From assembly GCA_014297435.1 (NCBI GenBank), contig JACOQA010000003.1, forward strand, positions 62,001-126,000: DNA of 64,000 nt, in the 5' to 3' direction. Both the position numbers and the translations under genes were made by a program. Source of the DNA: Candidatus Nanohaloarchaea archaeon. Lineage in GTDB: Archaea; Nanohalarchaeota; Nanosalinia; Nanosalinales; Nanosalinaceae. The notes under the pieces were generated by a model. It was given only the letters and a program-made list of their open reading frames with translations. It did not search any database and was not told where the DNA came from. Positions 26,853-35,514 of the stretch are shown piece by piece; the first letter of the stretch is position 1, and each line of letters opens with the position of its first letter.

Positions 26853-27953
26853 TTAGTTGAAGTCGAAGTTCTCCTCAATATACTGTTCGACTTCTTCCGA
26901 TGCCTCCTCCCGCTTTCTCTGGTGTTCGGTAAGGAACTCCTCAATCTTCTCCTTTGCGATCTGCTTTAACTCTCCGGAAAGCATTTCTCCAGAAGAGTAT
27001 TCTCTCCGAATCCTTTCGAGTTCCTCATCATCTTTGATCAGGTGGAACGCCAGCAGCTCGAAGACCATGTCCTCCTCAACGTCAGCTCCTTTTTCTCTGT
27101 GCTCTTCAAGCGAATCTTTTCCTCCTGTCTTCGCCTGATCGATTTTCTCTTTGGCTTCTTCAACTGAGTCGGTTAGAGCGATGTAGCTTTTAGGTTTACT
27201 TGAACTCATCTTCCCTCCCTGCAAACCACGCATGAACTTGTTGTATGTTGAAGCAGGTTTAACGAATTCCTGATCACGGTACTTTCTTGCGACCTCACGA
27301 GTTAAACGGATATGAGGATCTTGGTCAATTCCCACAGGCACTACTGTCGGCTTTGAACCTCCGTTTTCCGAGAACTGAGGTCTCAGAATATCAGCGTACT
27401 GTACTTGGGCAGATGACATCTTTGCCGGGTCTGCATTCCCATAAGTAGCCTCCATCTCATTCTGCGTTAGATAGCGTCCGAACATCGCCGCCTTCGCTAG
27501 ATGGTCGTTGCCTGCTTGAGACTGGAAGTAGAAATCGATGTTTTCCAGATCGATTCCTAAAGCAACATAGTTTTTCAGGTACTCCTCGACTACGAGCTCT
27601 CTCGCTTCCTCAAGACTCATATTTCGAGTGTTGTATGCCTCTATATCTGCTGCGGCAATCGTTATCTCGGCTCCCATCTCCTGGTACATCTTGATCTGGT
27701 CGACGACGCATTTGTGTCCGAAGTGGAAGACCCCTGAAGGCATGATGCCCGTGATCATAGCAAAATCATCTCCCTCATCTCTCGCATCCAGAAGCTCGTC
27801 TAGGTCTCGATGTCCGAAGATGATGCCTCTACGGATAAACCTGTGATCGGGAAGTCTTTCCTCTATCTCCTCGATCGGTTCTATACCGAACTTATCCATT
27901 TTTTCACTGTAGTTACCTAGCTCGACGTCGCCCCATGGATCGATATCTGCCAT
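26853..27953 (-). CDS. trpS: Tryptophanyl-tRNA synthetase
   Basis: This class I synthetase charges tRNA-Trp. The HIGH-type signature is SGVFHFGH and the KMSKS loop is KMSSS (in GGKMSSSKPKS). The archaeal/eukaryotic features PVGIDQDPHIRLTREVARK and an N-terminal extension (DPWGDVE) are clear. The start is set at ATG 27953 (MADIDPWGD), one nt after the upstream stop; the frame extends to 28028 but that part overlaps the upstream gene. The protein is 366 residues. It is co-transcribed with two small unknown genes upstream. Confidence 0.95.
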   Translation of the reverse strand: MADIDPWGDVELGNYSEKMDKFGIEPIEEIEERLPDHRFIRRGIIFGHRDLDELLDARDEGDDFAMITGIMPSGVFHFGHKCVVDQIKMYQEMGAEITIAAADIEAYNTRNMSLEEARELVVEEYLKNYVALGIDLENIDFYFQSQAGNDHLAKAAMFGRYLTQNEMEATYGNADPAKMSSAQVQYADILRPQFSENGGSKPTVVPVGIDQDPHIRLTREVARKYRDQEFVKPASTYNKFMRGLQGGKMSSSKPKSYIALTDSVEEAKEKIDQAKTGGKDSLEEHREKGADVEEDMVFELLAFHLIKDDEELERIRREYSSGEMLSGELKQIAKEKIEEFLTEHQRKREEASEEVEQYIEENFDFN

Positions 27954-27954
27954 T

Positions 27955-28335
27955 TTATGTAGCCTCTTGGACGGTTTTTGATCGCGCATTTTCATATAAC
28001 TCATCGAAAACCTGTGTTTCCTCACCACGAAGCGTCATAAACTCCACTTCACCGAAGACTGTTGCCCTGTAATCACTGGTTTCCTGAGGTTTTACGGCAG
28101 CTTCTCCCTCAAAGTACGAGCTGAGAGCTCTTTCGATTTCACCGTAACCCGTGTTTGATCTCACTCCAACTATATCGTCCTCAAAGGTTTGCATGAAGCT
28201 GCGAAGACCTTCCTCAGAGCTCAGACTTGAATAAAGGAGTTCTCCATCTTTTTCCCGGCAAACCGCGTACTTCTGGTCTCTGAAGTGTATTCCGGGAAGT
28301 GATGGTTCTGTCTCATCAGAAAATCTATAGGTCAT
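27955..28335 (-). CDS. Hypothetical protein upstream of trpS
   Basis: I do not recognise this 126-residue protein. The start ATG 28335 (MTYRFSDETEP) overlaps the preceding gene by 11 nt; a longer frame to 28365 is possible but increases the overlap. It shows strands and helices of a soluble alpha/beta protein (GIHFRDQKYAVCREKDGELLY; EGLRSFMQTFEDDIVGVRS). It ends 1 nt before trpS, so translation is probably coupled. No motif suggests a link to tryptophan. Confidence 0.62.
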   Translation of the reverse strand: MTYRFSDETEPSLPGIHFRDQKYAVCREKDGELLYSSLSSEEGLRSFMQTFEDDIVGVRSNTGYGEIERALSSYFEGEAAVKPQETSDYRATVFGEVEFMTLRGEETQVFDELYENARSKTVQEAT

Positions 28336-28615
28336 CGTATCCCTCCACATAACATGGATCTTCAATCCCGAACTCCCTTTCTACCGCAGCCTCAGAAGCT
28401 TCAAGTGCATTGTAAGCCTCGCTTTCTGTAAGTTCATCTAGGAAAGAAGCGTTGTACGAGGGTTGCTCCGGATCTTCGAATGAAAGAATTTGAGCAGGTC
28501 TTCCGTCCGAAACCTCGGGAAAAGCGTCTGTTAAGACCGCATATTCAGATTTATTTGTCGAAGGAAAAGTTTCAACTTCGAGTTCTTCTACGTAGGTTTC
28601 GCCAAAAACATCCAC
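28325..28615 (-). CDS. Hypothetical protein, first in trpS operon
   Basis: A 96-residue soluble acidic protein with no recognised domain. Its N-terminal half reads as strands (YVEELEVETFPSTNKSEYAVL) and its C-terminal half as a helix with alternating acidic residues (TESEAYNALEASEAAVEREFG). It overlaps the next gene by 11 nt. Start ATG 28615. Confidence 0.58.
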   Translation of the reverse strand: MDVFGETYVEELEVETFPSTNKSEYAVLTDAFPEVSDGRPAQILSFEDPEQPSYNASFLDELTESEAYNALEASEAAVEREFGIEDPCYVEGYDDL

Positions 28616-28712
28616 CCTCTCGAGCTTTAAGTTGTGTTTCCATCATGATTCACGTCATCTAAAACATCATTCCAAAGCCTTAAATAGGTTATTTCCTGTA
28701 CTGCGGCTTTCT

Positions 28713-28922
28713 ATGGCAGCATTACGTCTAGAAAAAAATTATAGAGCATATCTAGAAGATTGGAAACTGAAGACTGTGCCATGACTTCTCTAGAATTGAT
28801 GAAATACGGAAAAATATAGATAAACCTATATTAACAATCTTAGAGATAGCTCTGTCCGGTTTCGTTAGCCTCTCTTTTCCAAAAGCGTCCACCTTTCAGA
28901 GACATAATAAATGGTTAGAGGG
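28713..28922 (+). pseudogene. Possible frameshifted gene remnant
   Basis: The stretch 28616-28929 holds no intact gene. CTTAAATAGG at about 28679-28688 is a TATA box 26-30 nt before ATG 28713, whose frame gives 23 residues (MAALRLEKNYRAYLEDWKL...) and stops at 28784. In the next frame the text continues as DFSRIDEIRKNIDKPIL, then a hydrophobic stretch, to about 28922. The two parts could be one short protein broken by a frameshift. I do not recognise it, and the evidence is only the promoter and the joined frames. Confidence 0.3.
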
Positions 28923-28929
28923 AAGTTCC

Positions 28930-29688
28930 TTAAATGTTCATCTTCTCCGCCTTGAATCCAAGCATTCCCTCATAGCCATCATTCGACATCAAAATAGGGT
29001 AGAAGGATTCCTCAGCAACAAGTTCCTCACCATTTCTCTTGGCGAATACGGTTCCTTCCTTCACTAGGTCGAAGTTCGTGGCCTTGAATTCCCAATCCCC
29101 CTCCACTGTTTCGTAGTACTTGAAGTAGTTTGGATCTGAGAGTTCGAATTCGCGTTCGATTATTCCTTCTGCAGCAAGGTAGTTCAGTAGTACGTTGAAA
29201 CCATTTTCTACAGCTTGATCCGAGCCTTGTAGTCCGGTCTCGACAACTATGCCTGTGACCTCGCCGTTCAAGGTTCCGTTGCTTTCAGAGAAATAAACAG
29301 CATTTTCCACTCCTGCTTTCCTGCACATCTCCTTCGTATCTTCATTCAGATGTGAGAGAGTTGCGAATGGTTCGGGATGGGAACGAGTAGTGTGAAGATC
29401 AAGGACATTCATGCCTTTTACTTCTTCGAGTATTTTGGCAGCTAGTCTTTCCTCGTGTTTATCGCTTTCCAAATCTCCCGGGAAAGAACGGTTGAGATCT
29501 GCTTCCAAGTACCTTTTGTCTTTCTCTAATGCTTCTTCGTTAGCTATTACAAGTTTCAAAGGCTTCTTGACTTGTATATCCGAGTTAAGAAATCTTTCTA
29601 TCACTTTTTTACCGCAAGGTTCGTCACCGTGTATTGATCCGACAACGGCATGTTTCGGCTCGCCTTCTCCAAGTTTCTCTACTCTCAT
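28930..29688 (-). CDS. M14-type amidohydrolase (aspartoacylase/succinylglutamate desuccinylase family)
   Basis: The zinc-site motifs of the AstE/AspA branch of M14 enzymes are present: GSIHGDEPCG (HxxE), DLNRSFPG (substrate arginine) and LDLHTT (third ligand). The C-terminal half carries the small beta domain usual in the family. At 252 residues it is compact. The substrate, an N-acyl amino acid or similar, cannot be told from sequence. It lies 23 nt after pgk on the same strand and may share its transcript. Confidence 0.85.
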   Translation of the reverse strand: MRVEKLGEGEPKHAVVGSIHGDEPCGKKVIERFLNSDIQVKKPLKLVIANEEALEKDKRYLEADLNRSFPGDLESDKHEERLAAKILEEVKGMNVLDLHTTRSHPEPFATLSHLNEDTKEMCRKAGVENAVYFSESNGTLNGEVTGIVVETGLQGSDQAVENGFNVLLNYLAAEGIIEREFELSDPNYFKYYETVEGDWEFKATNFDLVKEGTVFAKRNGEELVAEESFYPILMSNDGYEGMLGFKAEKMNI

Positions 29689-29711
29689 AGCTAAGGTTTG
29701 AAGGCTAACGA

Positions 29712-30884
29712 TTATGAATACTTTTCAAGTGCCTCGACAGCTTCCAACTTTTCGCCAGACATCAATCGGACAAAGGCACCTCCCGCAATAGATACATGGG
29801 AGAAGTCTTCAAGCTCATAACCGAAGCGTTCTACCAGTGAAGAAGTATGTCCTCCTCCGAGAACAGTGAAACCTCCATTCTCGGCGATACCATCTACAAC
29901 TTTTTTGGTTCCATCCTCGTGTTGTTCGAAAGCGCCCATAGGACCCTTCATGAGTACTGAGTCAGCCTCCTCTATAACTGAAACGTAGTTCTCGGTCGTT
30001 TCTTTTCCTATGTCCCACGCCATCGTGTCTTCAGGTACTTCGCCGGTTTCGAAGTTGCCCTCTTCTGTCGAGACATCTACTGGAACTACTATCTTTTCTT
30101 CGTATGTTTCTAGAAGTTCTTCTAACTCCTCTTGTTTCGAGTCGAAGCCTTTCTCCTTTATCCAATCGGCTTTACCACCAAGATCATATCCTTGGATAGT
30201 TAGTGCAAGTTCTCCAGGTATGCCTCCTAGAAGAACCTTGTCGACTTTTTCTATCATCTCCTCCAGCATTCCTACTATATCTGAAGGCTTCTCACCTCCC
30301 AGAACCAATACAGGATTATCTAATTCGTCCCTAACTTTCCGACAGTTCGAAAGCTCCTTTTCCATAACCGGACCGGCGTAAGAATCAAGCAGTGGCGCGA
30401 ATCCTACTATCGATCCATGAGATCTGTGAGCTGCTGAGAACCCGTCGTTCACAAACAGGTCGAACTCTTCAGCTATTTTTTCAACAAAAATATCGTTTGA
30501 ATGACCTTCCGGCGTTGCATTTCTCAGTTCTTCTGAAAGGAAACGAACATTCTCAAGTAACGCAATATCGCCGTCAGACATGGAATTAACTTCGTCCGAT
30601 AGTTCGTTCCCGAAGAACGATTCAACAAACTCGACGTCCCGACCAATATTATTTTCTAAGTGATCGGCGTGTTCCTCAAGCGATAGGAAATCTTTTCTTC
30701 CCGGTCTTCCTTGATGCGCTAGGACAAGTGTTTTGGCTCCTCGTTCAGATATCATCTCGATAGTTTCAAGGTATCGTTTGAACCGTACTGTCTCCTGTGG
30801 TTCTCCGTTTTCAACCGGAAGATTGAGATCTGTCCTGAGAACTACTTTTTTGCCTTCAAGATCGGCTTCTTCGAGAGTGTTCAT
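29712..30884 (-). CDS. pgk: Phosphoglycerate kinase
   Basis: Pgk transfers phosphate between 1,3-bisphosphoglycerate and ADP in glycolysis. Motifs include VVLRTDLNLPVENG, the HQGRPG basic patch, DGFSAAHRSHGSIVGF, LGGEKPSDI and the C-terminal LGGGHTSSLVE nucleotide loop. The 390-residue length is normal for archaea. The TATA-like element at about 30926-30935 on the reverse strand gives a leader of about 15 nt before ATG 30884. It shows that the organism has at least the lower glycolytic steps. Confidence 0.95.
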   Translation of the reverse strand: MNTLEEADLEGKKVVLRTDLNLPVENGEPQETVRFKRYLETIEMISERGAKTLVLAHQGRPGRKDFLSLEEHADHLENNIGRDVEFVESFFGNELSDEVNSMSDGDIALLENVRFLSEELRNATPEGHSNDIFVEKIAEEFDLFVNDGFSAAHRSHGSIVGFAPLLDSYAGPVMEKELSNCRKVRDELDNPVLVLGGEKPSDIVGMLEEMIEKVDKVLLGGIPGELALTIQGYDLGGKADWIKEKGFDSKQEELEELLETYEEKIVVPVDVSTEEGNFETGEVPEDTMAWDIGKETTENYVSVIEEADSVLMKGPMGAFEQHEDGTKKVVDGIAENGGFTVLGGGHTSSLVERFGYELEDFSHVSIAGGAFVRLMSGEKLEAVEALEKYS

Positions 30885-30987
30885 GCTGAAAGGTTCGTAT
30901 AGCTTGTTTTTGAAGCTTCCCGGACCGTATAAAAATCTTCTCTGATATTAGTTGATTAGGTGCCACGAATGAAAGGTGGATGTTTTG

Positions 30988-31007
30988 GACTGTCCTCAGA
31001 GACAGTC
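30988..31007 (+). repeat. Perfect hairpin between pgk and glyS
   Basis: GACTGTC (30988-30994) and GACAGTC (31001-31007) form a 7-bp stem around CTCAGA. It lies in a 220-nt gap after a TATAAAAAT element (about 30927) that could also serve the forward strand, and before the glyS promoter. It may be part of a small RNA starting near 30953 or a local structure; nothing else is seen in the gap. Confidence 0.35.
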
Positions 31008-31040
31008 ACGGTTTAGAACTCTGGAACCATCTAGAGTCTT

Positions 31041-31049
31041 CTATAAATA
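31041..31049 (+). promoter_or_regulatory. TATA box of glyS
   Basis: CTATAAATA at 31041-31049 predicts transcription from about 31070 and a leader of about 35 nt; GAGG at 31094-31097 is the ribosome-binding site 8 nt before ATG 31106. Confidence 0.55.
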
Positions 31050-31105
31050 CAGCTTAAAACCTTCAAAAAGATCGGTCTCGACTGTTTCTCCATGAGGTAT
31101 CTGAA

Positions 31106-32851
31106 ATGACTGAAAGTACTAGCGAGAAACTTGTCGAAGTTGCGAAGAGGAGAGGATTCTTCTCACAGACCGCTGAAAGCTACGGCGGTGTCGCAGGCTT
31201 CTACACCTTCGGACCTGAAGGCGCAGAACTAAAGAGAAATATCGAAAACCTGTGGAGAGACCGTTTCAACACAAAAGAGGGGCATCGAGAGATAGAAGCT
31301 CCTACGATTATGCCTGAACCGGTTTTCGAAGCATCAGGACACTTAGAAACGTTTGACGACATGATAATCGAGTGCCCGGAATGCCAATCGTCTATAAGAG
31401 CTGACCACTTGGTTGAGGACAACACGAACATAGAGGAGGCTGAAAGCTTCCCAACTGACAAAGTTGAGCAGATCATCGAGGACGAAGACCTTGTCTGTTC
31501 CTCATGCGGATTTGAACTATCGGGAATCGATGTAAACGATTTCAACCTAATGTTCGAGACCAATATCGGACCAGGAGACTCGAACCCTGGCTATTTGAGA
31601 CCGGAGACAGCTCAAGGTATCTTCGCGGAGTTCCCACGTTTCAAGGAATACGCGAGAAACCAGTTGCCTTTCGGAATCACCCAGATCGGTAAAGCCTACA
31701 GGAACGAGATATCGCCACGGAAATCGATTATCAGGGTAAGGGAGTTTACCCAAGCCGAGCTTGAACACTTTATCCATCCTCACGATGATGAACCTAACCT
31801 GGAGAAAGTTGAGGACGTTGAGCTCGTGCTTTACCCCGCAACTGAACAGCAGAAAGACGAGGGCGAGTACAAGAAAATGACGGTAAATGAAGCTGTTGAG
31901 AAGAACGTCATCGAAAGTGACTGGGTAGCTTATTATCTCGGTGTCGCGAAGCGGTGGTACAGCCGTGTCGGTATCGACATGACTCGATTCCGTTACAGAC
32001 AGCATCTTGAAGGCGAGAGAGCGCATTACGCCTCAGACTGTTGGGATGCAGAGGCTGAGATTGATGGCGACTGGATAGAGATATCCGGTTTCTCGGACAG
32101 AGGCTGCTATGACCTGAAAAAACACCAGGAACATTCGGAGGAAAGCTATGAGATCTTCGAGCAGTTCGATGAACCTGTAACCGAGGAAAAAGCTAAGATC
32201 GATCCTGACATGTCCTGGATGGGACCGACTTACGGAGATCACGCCTCAGAAATCCTAGAAGAGCTGGAGAGAATGGTTGAAGAAGAGCCTCAGATCTTCG
32301 AGAGAAAGTCTGAGCTAAGGATCGAGTTCGACGAGAAAACGTTTAACATCCCTGTCGACAAGCTTAACTTCGAAATCGTGGAGGAAGAAAAGAACGGTGA
32401 GAGACTTCTTCCTCACGTCATCGAACCTTCCTTCGGTGTCGACCGAATCCTTTACGCTGTTATGGATCACAGCTTTGAGGAGGATGAGGTTGATGGTGAA
32501 GAGAGAACCGTTCTCAGCTTTGAGACTGAGGTCGCGCCTTCACTTGTCGCCGTCTTCCCATTAATGGATAAGGACGGAATGGGAGAGAAAGCCCGTGAAG
32601 TAGCCGAGAACCTTAGAAGCAAAGGTTTCGAGACCCGTTACGACGACTCTGGTGCTATAGGCAGAAGGTACCGGAGGCAGGATGAGATCGGTACTCCTTA
32701 CTGTGTGACGGTCGACCACGAGACCTTGGAGGACGGAACCGTTACAGTCAGGGATAGAGATTCGACCGACCAGAAAAGAGTCGATCTTGAGGAACTTGAA
32801 AAAGTTCTTGAGAGGCTTGGAGAAGGAGAAATTAGTTTCTCCGACCTCTAA
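31106..32851 (+). CDS. glyS: Glycyl-tRNA synthetase (alpha2 type)
   Basis: This 581-residue class II enzyme charges tRNA-Gly. The N-terminal RRGFFSQTAESYGGVAGFYTFGP, the catalytic motif GKAYRNEISPRKSIIRVREFTQAE (motif 2), the SGFSDRGCYDL pocket and EPSFGVDRILY (motif 3) are intact. The C-terminal anticodon-binding domain (VAVFPLMDKDG to RDRDS) follows. Four cysteines (CPECQSS and CSSCG) form a zinc site inside the insertion domain, as in archaeal enzymes. The gene has its own promoter and a T-run after its stop. Confidence 0.96.
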   Translation: MTESTSEKLVEVAKRRGFFSQTAESYGGVAGFYTFGPEGAELKRNIENLWRDRFNTKEGHREIEAPTIMPEPVFEASGHLETFDDMIIECPECQSSIRADHLVEDNTNIEEAESFPTDKVEQIIEDEDLVCSSCGFELSGIDVNDFNLMFETNIGPGDSNPGYLRPETAQGIFAEFPRFKEYARNQLPFGITQIGKAYRNEISPRKSIIRVREFTQAELEHFIHPHDDEPNLEKVEDVELVLYPATEQQKDEGEYKKMTVNEAVEKNVIESDWVAYYLGVAKRWYSRVGIDMTRFRYRQHLEGERAHYASDCWDAEAEIDGDWIEISGFSDRGCYDLKKHQEHSEESYEIFEQFDEPVTEEKAKIDPDMSWMGPTYGDHASEILEELERMVEEEPQIFERKSELRIEFDEKTFNIPVDKLNFEIVEEEKNGERLLPHVIEPSFGVDRILYAVMDHSFEEDEVDGEERTVLSFETEVAPSLVAVFPLMDKDGMGEKAREVAENLRSKGFETRYDDSGAIGRRYRRQDEIGTPYCVTVDHETLEDGTVTVRDRDSTDQKRVDLEELEKVLERLGEGEISFSDL

Positions 32852-32853
32852 AC

Positions 32854-32871
32854 TTTTTTTCTTTCTTCTCT
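32854..32871 (+). terminator. T-rich terminator after glyS
   Basis: A run of eight T followed by a pyrimidine-rich tract begins three bases after the glyS stop, typical of archaeal termination. Confidence 0.55.
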
Positions 32872-32913
32872 AGAGTGCCTATATTGATAAAATAGGGTTC
32901 CGCATGGTTGCGT

Positions 32914-33813
32914 ATGGTCGAGTGTTCTGAATGTGGGAAGGAAACTATGAGCTTCACCTGCAAGTACTGCGGTGAGAAATACTGTTCAGAGCACCGGCTA
33001 CCTGAGAACCACAACTGTGACGGTTTAGAGGAAGAGATTGAGAAAAAGAAGGAGGAAAGCCAGAAATGGTTCGAGGAAAAAGAAGTCAAAAATCCCGCAC
33101 CCTCAAAGGCACAGCCAAAAAAGCCTTCACTGTTTGAAGACATACTAAGAACATTTAGAAATAATGCCACGCTAAGCATAATTACATTTACTACGTTTGC
33201 GTTCTTCCTGCAGACGATGTTTGGCGGAAGTCTGAACGAAAGCCCTCTAAGCTATTTCGTTCTACAGTCTCAGCTTTCCGATGTAATCGCACAGCCTTGG
33301 ACACTGATCACAGTCATGTTCATGCACGGAGGACTGTTCCATCTCTTTGCCAACATGATCACCCTGTATTTCTTCGGAGAACCTATAGAGAAGACTGTAG
33401 GATCATGGAACTTCCTCAAGTTCTACTTCCTGTCCGGACTAGCAGCAAGTATTGGATTTGTTGCGGTTAGAAACATCCTATCACTTTACCAGGGAGTAGG
33501 AGTGTTCGGACCCGCAGTCGGAGCTTCAGGCGCAGTAGTCGCATGCTTCGCGGCAGTAGCCATGCTTTATCCAAGAGCCGAAGTCCTACTTTACTTTGTG
33601 TTCCCGATGAAGATTAAGACTGCTCTCTACGCCTTCGGAGGACTTGAACTTTTCAACCTAGCAGCTAAAGCTGCAGGACATACTTTACCTGTCATAGGCG
33701 GTTTCGCATCATCAGCACACCTCACAGGCATGCTAGTAGGAATATGGTACGGAAGAAAATTGAGAGATAAGTATGCCAACCAAAGAGGAGTCTTCGACTT
33801 ATTTGGAGCGTAA
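32914..33813 (+). CDS. Rhomboid protease with AN1 zinc finger
   Basis: Residues 1-36 form an AN1-type zinc finger: C4, C7, C16, C19, C24, H27, H33 and C35 have the family spacing. A charged linker (about 37-75) leads to a six-helix rhomboid domain. Catalytic Ser205 lies in GASG (203-206), His269 in SSAHLTGM, and the H-x3-N pair (H143, N147) of the oxyanion region is present. This should be an intramembrane serine protease with a cytosolic zinc finger for partner binding. ATG 32914 is chosen as the first ATG in frame before the finger; TTG 32908 would add only two residues. The substrate is unknown. Confidence 0.9.
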   Translation: MVECSECGKETMSFTCKYCGEKYCSEHRLPENHNCDGLEEEIEKKKEESQKWFEEKEVKNPAPSKAQPKKPSLFEDILRTFRNNATLSIITFTTFAFFLQTMFGGSLNESPLSYFVLQSQLSDVIAQPWTLITVMFMHGGLFHLFANMITLYFFGEPIEKTVGSWNFLKFYFLSGLAASIGFVAVRNILSLYQGVGVFGPAVGASGAVVACFAAVAMLYPRAEVLLYFVFPMKIKTALYAFGGLELFNLAAKAAGHTLPVIGGFASSAHLTGMLVGIWYGRKLRDKYANQRGVFDLFGA

Positions 33814-33850
33814 GATTTTTAATTTCCGGACAAGAAACTAGTGAAGACTG

Positions 33851-34324
33851 GTGTCAAAACACGTGCTATATGATGATGGAGAAAAAATTCTCTTGCAAAG
33901 ACCTAACGAACTTCTATCAGATAACAGGTTCGTCGAACAGGCAAAATCGCCTTTGACACTTATTTCTGAGGCAGATCAGAGATATGCAGCACATATAGAG
34001 GAGTATCTCTCCGAAGACACAAGAGAACTCGAACCCAGACTTGAACTAAGGGTGAATCCGTCATCAATACAGTACTATCTTGAGCCCGGCGATGTAGGAC
34101 AGATAAAGAGAAATATTGATGGCGAGATACGAGTTAATGGAGATTCCTACCCTGTCAACGTCAGATTTGAATCCGAGATGTATGAAGGAGAGATGGACGT
34201 ATTTGTGTATTCAAACTTCCAGGATCCTCGGATAGAAGCCCTTGCAGGAGAATCAGCGACCGTCAAAATGGATGAAAATCCTGTAGAAAATGTTTTCAAC
34301 CCTCAGAAAAACATGGCGTTCTAA
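33851..34324 (+). CDS. Hypothetical protein (157 aa)
   Basis: The protein starts with GTG at 33851 and no ATG is near. It is soluble and acidic with a helical N-terminal half and a beta-rich C-terminal half (GDVGQIKRNIDGEIRVNGDSYPVNVRFESE). No family is recognised. A TTTTTAATT element lies about 35 nt upstream. Its last 4 nt overlap the end of the convergent EndA-like gene. Confidence 0.62.
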   Translation: MSKHVLYDDGEKILLQRPNELLSDNRFVEQAKSPLTLISEADQRYAAHIEEYLSEDTRELEPRLELRVNPSSIQYYLEPGDVGQIKRNIDGEIRVNGDSYPVNVRFESEMYEGEMDVFVYSNFQDPRIEALAGESATVKMDENPVENVFNPQKNMAF

Positions 34325-34866
34325 GGAGTAACACGGTCAACCTCGTAGTAGGTGACCTGTCTTTCGGAGTCTACTACCGCCCACATCATCGTCGCCCTGA
34401 TATTTTGAGCTAAACGCACAGCTCGGGACATCTCCTGATAAGCCTGGTTATAATTTTCGGGAACCGCATTAACAATCCACTTCGTATGTTCCCTATCCTC
34501 CTTCGGACCATCCTTGTAAGGGTTAACGCCTCTAGGATAGACTCTGAAGTGGGCGCCAAACTTGAACCCCGTCTTTACAATATAGCCTCTTTCCCTAAGA
34601 TCAGAGTAGACAGCATACTTTTGATCGAAATCATCGTCCATGCCGGAAAACTTCTGGAACATACTCTCACGACCCATAACCTCGTTATCGGAATCAACTA
34701 CCTCAAGTTCTTCACGGTCCACAAGATGCAATGCTTCAACTAGAGAAAGCTCTAGGTAATCATCGTCAATATATTTTCCGTAGTAGAACTCGGAATGAAC
34801 TGTTTCTGCATCTTCTTCATCCCAGACCTTTACTTTTGCGTCCGATAGTTTTCCTTCAGCAGTCAT
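34321..34866 (-). CDS. endA: tRNA-splicing endonuclease subunit, catalytic Lys replaced
   Basis: The 181-residue protein has the N-terminal EndA domain (YYGKY, LSLVEALHLVD) and the catalytic fold (YAVYSDLRERGYIVKTGFKFGAHFRVY, then HTKWIV and MSRAVRLAQNIRATMMWAVVD). Y110 and H127 match the catalytic Tyr and His. The third residue, a Lys in the usual SVRK stretch, falls on A158 in NIRAT; spacing from His is 31, as in the Methanocaldococcus enzyme. It may be a structural beta-like subunit or a weak enzyme. ATG 34866 is preferred: TTAAAAG lies 25-30 nt upstream and the size matches single-domain subunits; ATG 34914 is an alternative. Confidence 0.85.
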   Translation of the reverse strand: MTAEGKLSDAKVKVWDEEDAETVHSEFYYGKYIDDDYLELSLVEALHLVDREELEVVDSDNEVMGRESMFQKFSGMDDDFDQKYAVYSDLRERGYIVKTGFKFGAHFRVYPRGVNPYKDGPKEDREHTKWIVNAVPENYNQAYQEMSRAVRLAQNIRATMMWAVVDSERQVTYYEVDRVTP

Positions 34867-34892
34867 ACCACAAAAGAAGTTTGGACAGTCTT

Positions 34893-35453
34893 TTAACTCA
34901 GCGGGTTCTCCCACTCGAAGCTGTGATCGTAAACTTCGTCCACTGCTTTGGAAACAACAGGATAAATTTTTCCTGACTCTAACCCTGTTTCCTCTGTTAC
35001 ATACCAGGAAGGATCCACTCGATTCTTAGTCTCTATGTAAATTTCAGAACTGTCGAAATCCCACCCATAGTTCTTGTTATCCATAAAGTAAAGTACATCG
35101 GTCAGTTCTGGCACTCTGACCTCCCTACCATCAATATTTACCTTTGAATTATTCTGAAGTTCTCCAGGCTCTAGTCTGTCCCATTTCTTCTCTCTACTTT
35201 GCTCTTTAGGGACATAGGCTTCGATTGTTTCGATTTCGCCTTCAAAACCATCGACGTGATCCACAAATTCCTTTACATTTCTTTCAGTCTCCCAGAAGAA
35301 TCTGTACACCGGCTCCCCGCCAAACTCCTTGGTTTTAACCGCTTCTATACTGAAAGGATCCGATTCTACTTCAACTATGAAATTTTCTCCGTTTTCATCG
35401 ATCCTGTCAGTCTTACGTTTATCGACCTCAAGTTCAGATTCTCGGATAGACAC
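34893..35453 (-). CDS. Hypothetical protein upstream of endA
   Basis: A 186-residue acidic soluble protein, not recognised. It has a ferredoxin-like strand-helix alternation at the start (NFIVEVESDPFSIEAVKTKEF, PVYRFFWETERNVKEFVDHVDG, IETIEAYVPKE) and a second half with VRVPELTDVLYFMDNKNYGWDFD. It runs on the same strand as the EndA-like gene, whose promoter appears to lie in its 3' end. It may have an RNA-related role by context only. Confidence 0.6.
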   Translation of the reverse strand: MSIRESELEVDKRKTDRIDENGENFIVEVESDPFSIEAVKTKEFGGEPVYRFFWETERNVKEFVDHVDGFEGEIETIEAYVPKEQSREKKWDRLEPGELQNNSKVNIDGREVRVPELTDVLYFMDNKNYGWDFDSSEIYIETKNRVDPSWYVTEETGLESGKIYPVVSKAVDEVYDHSFEWENPLS

Positions 35454-35514
35454 AACACTACTATTACAGCTTAACAGTTATAATGTAGCACCCTATACGA
35501 CATGTAAAGCCTGA

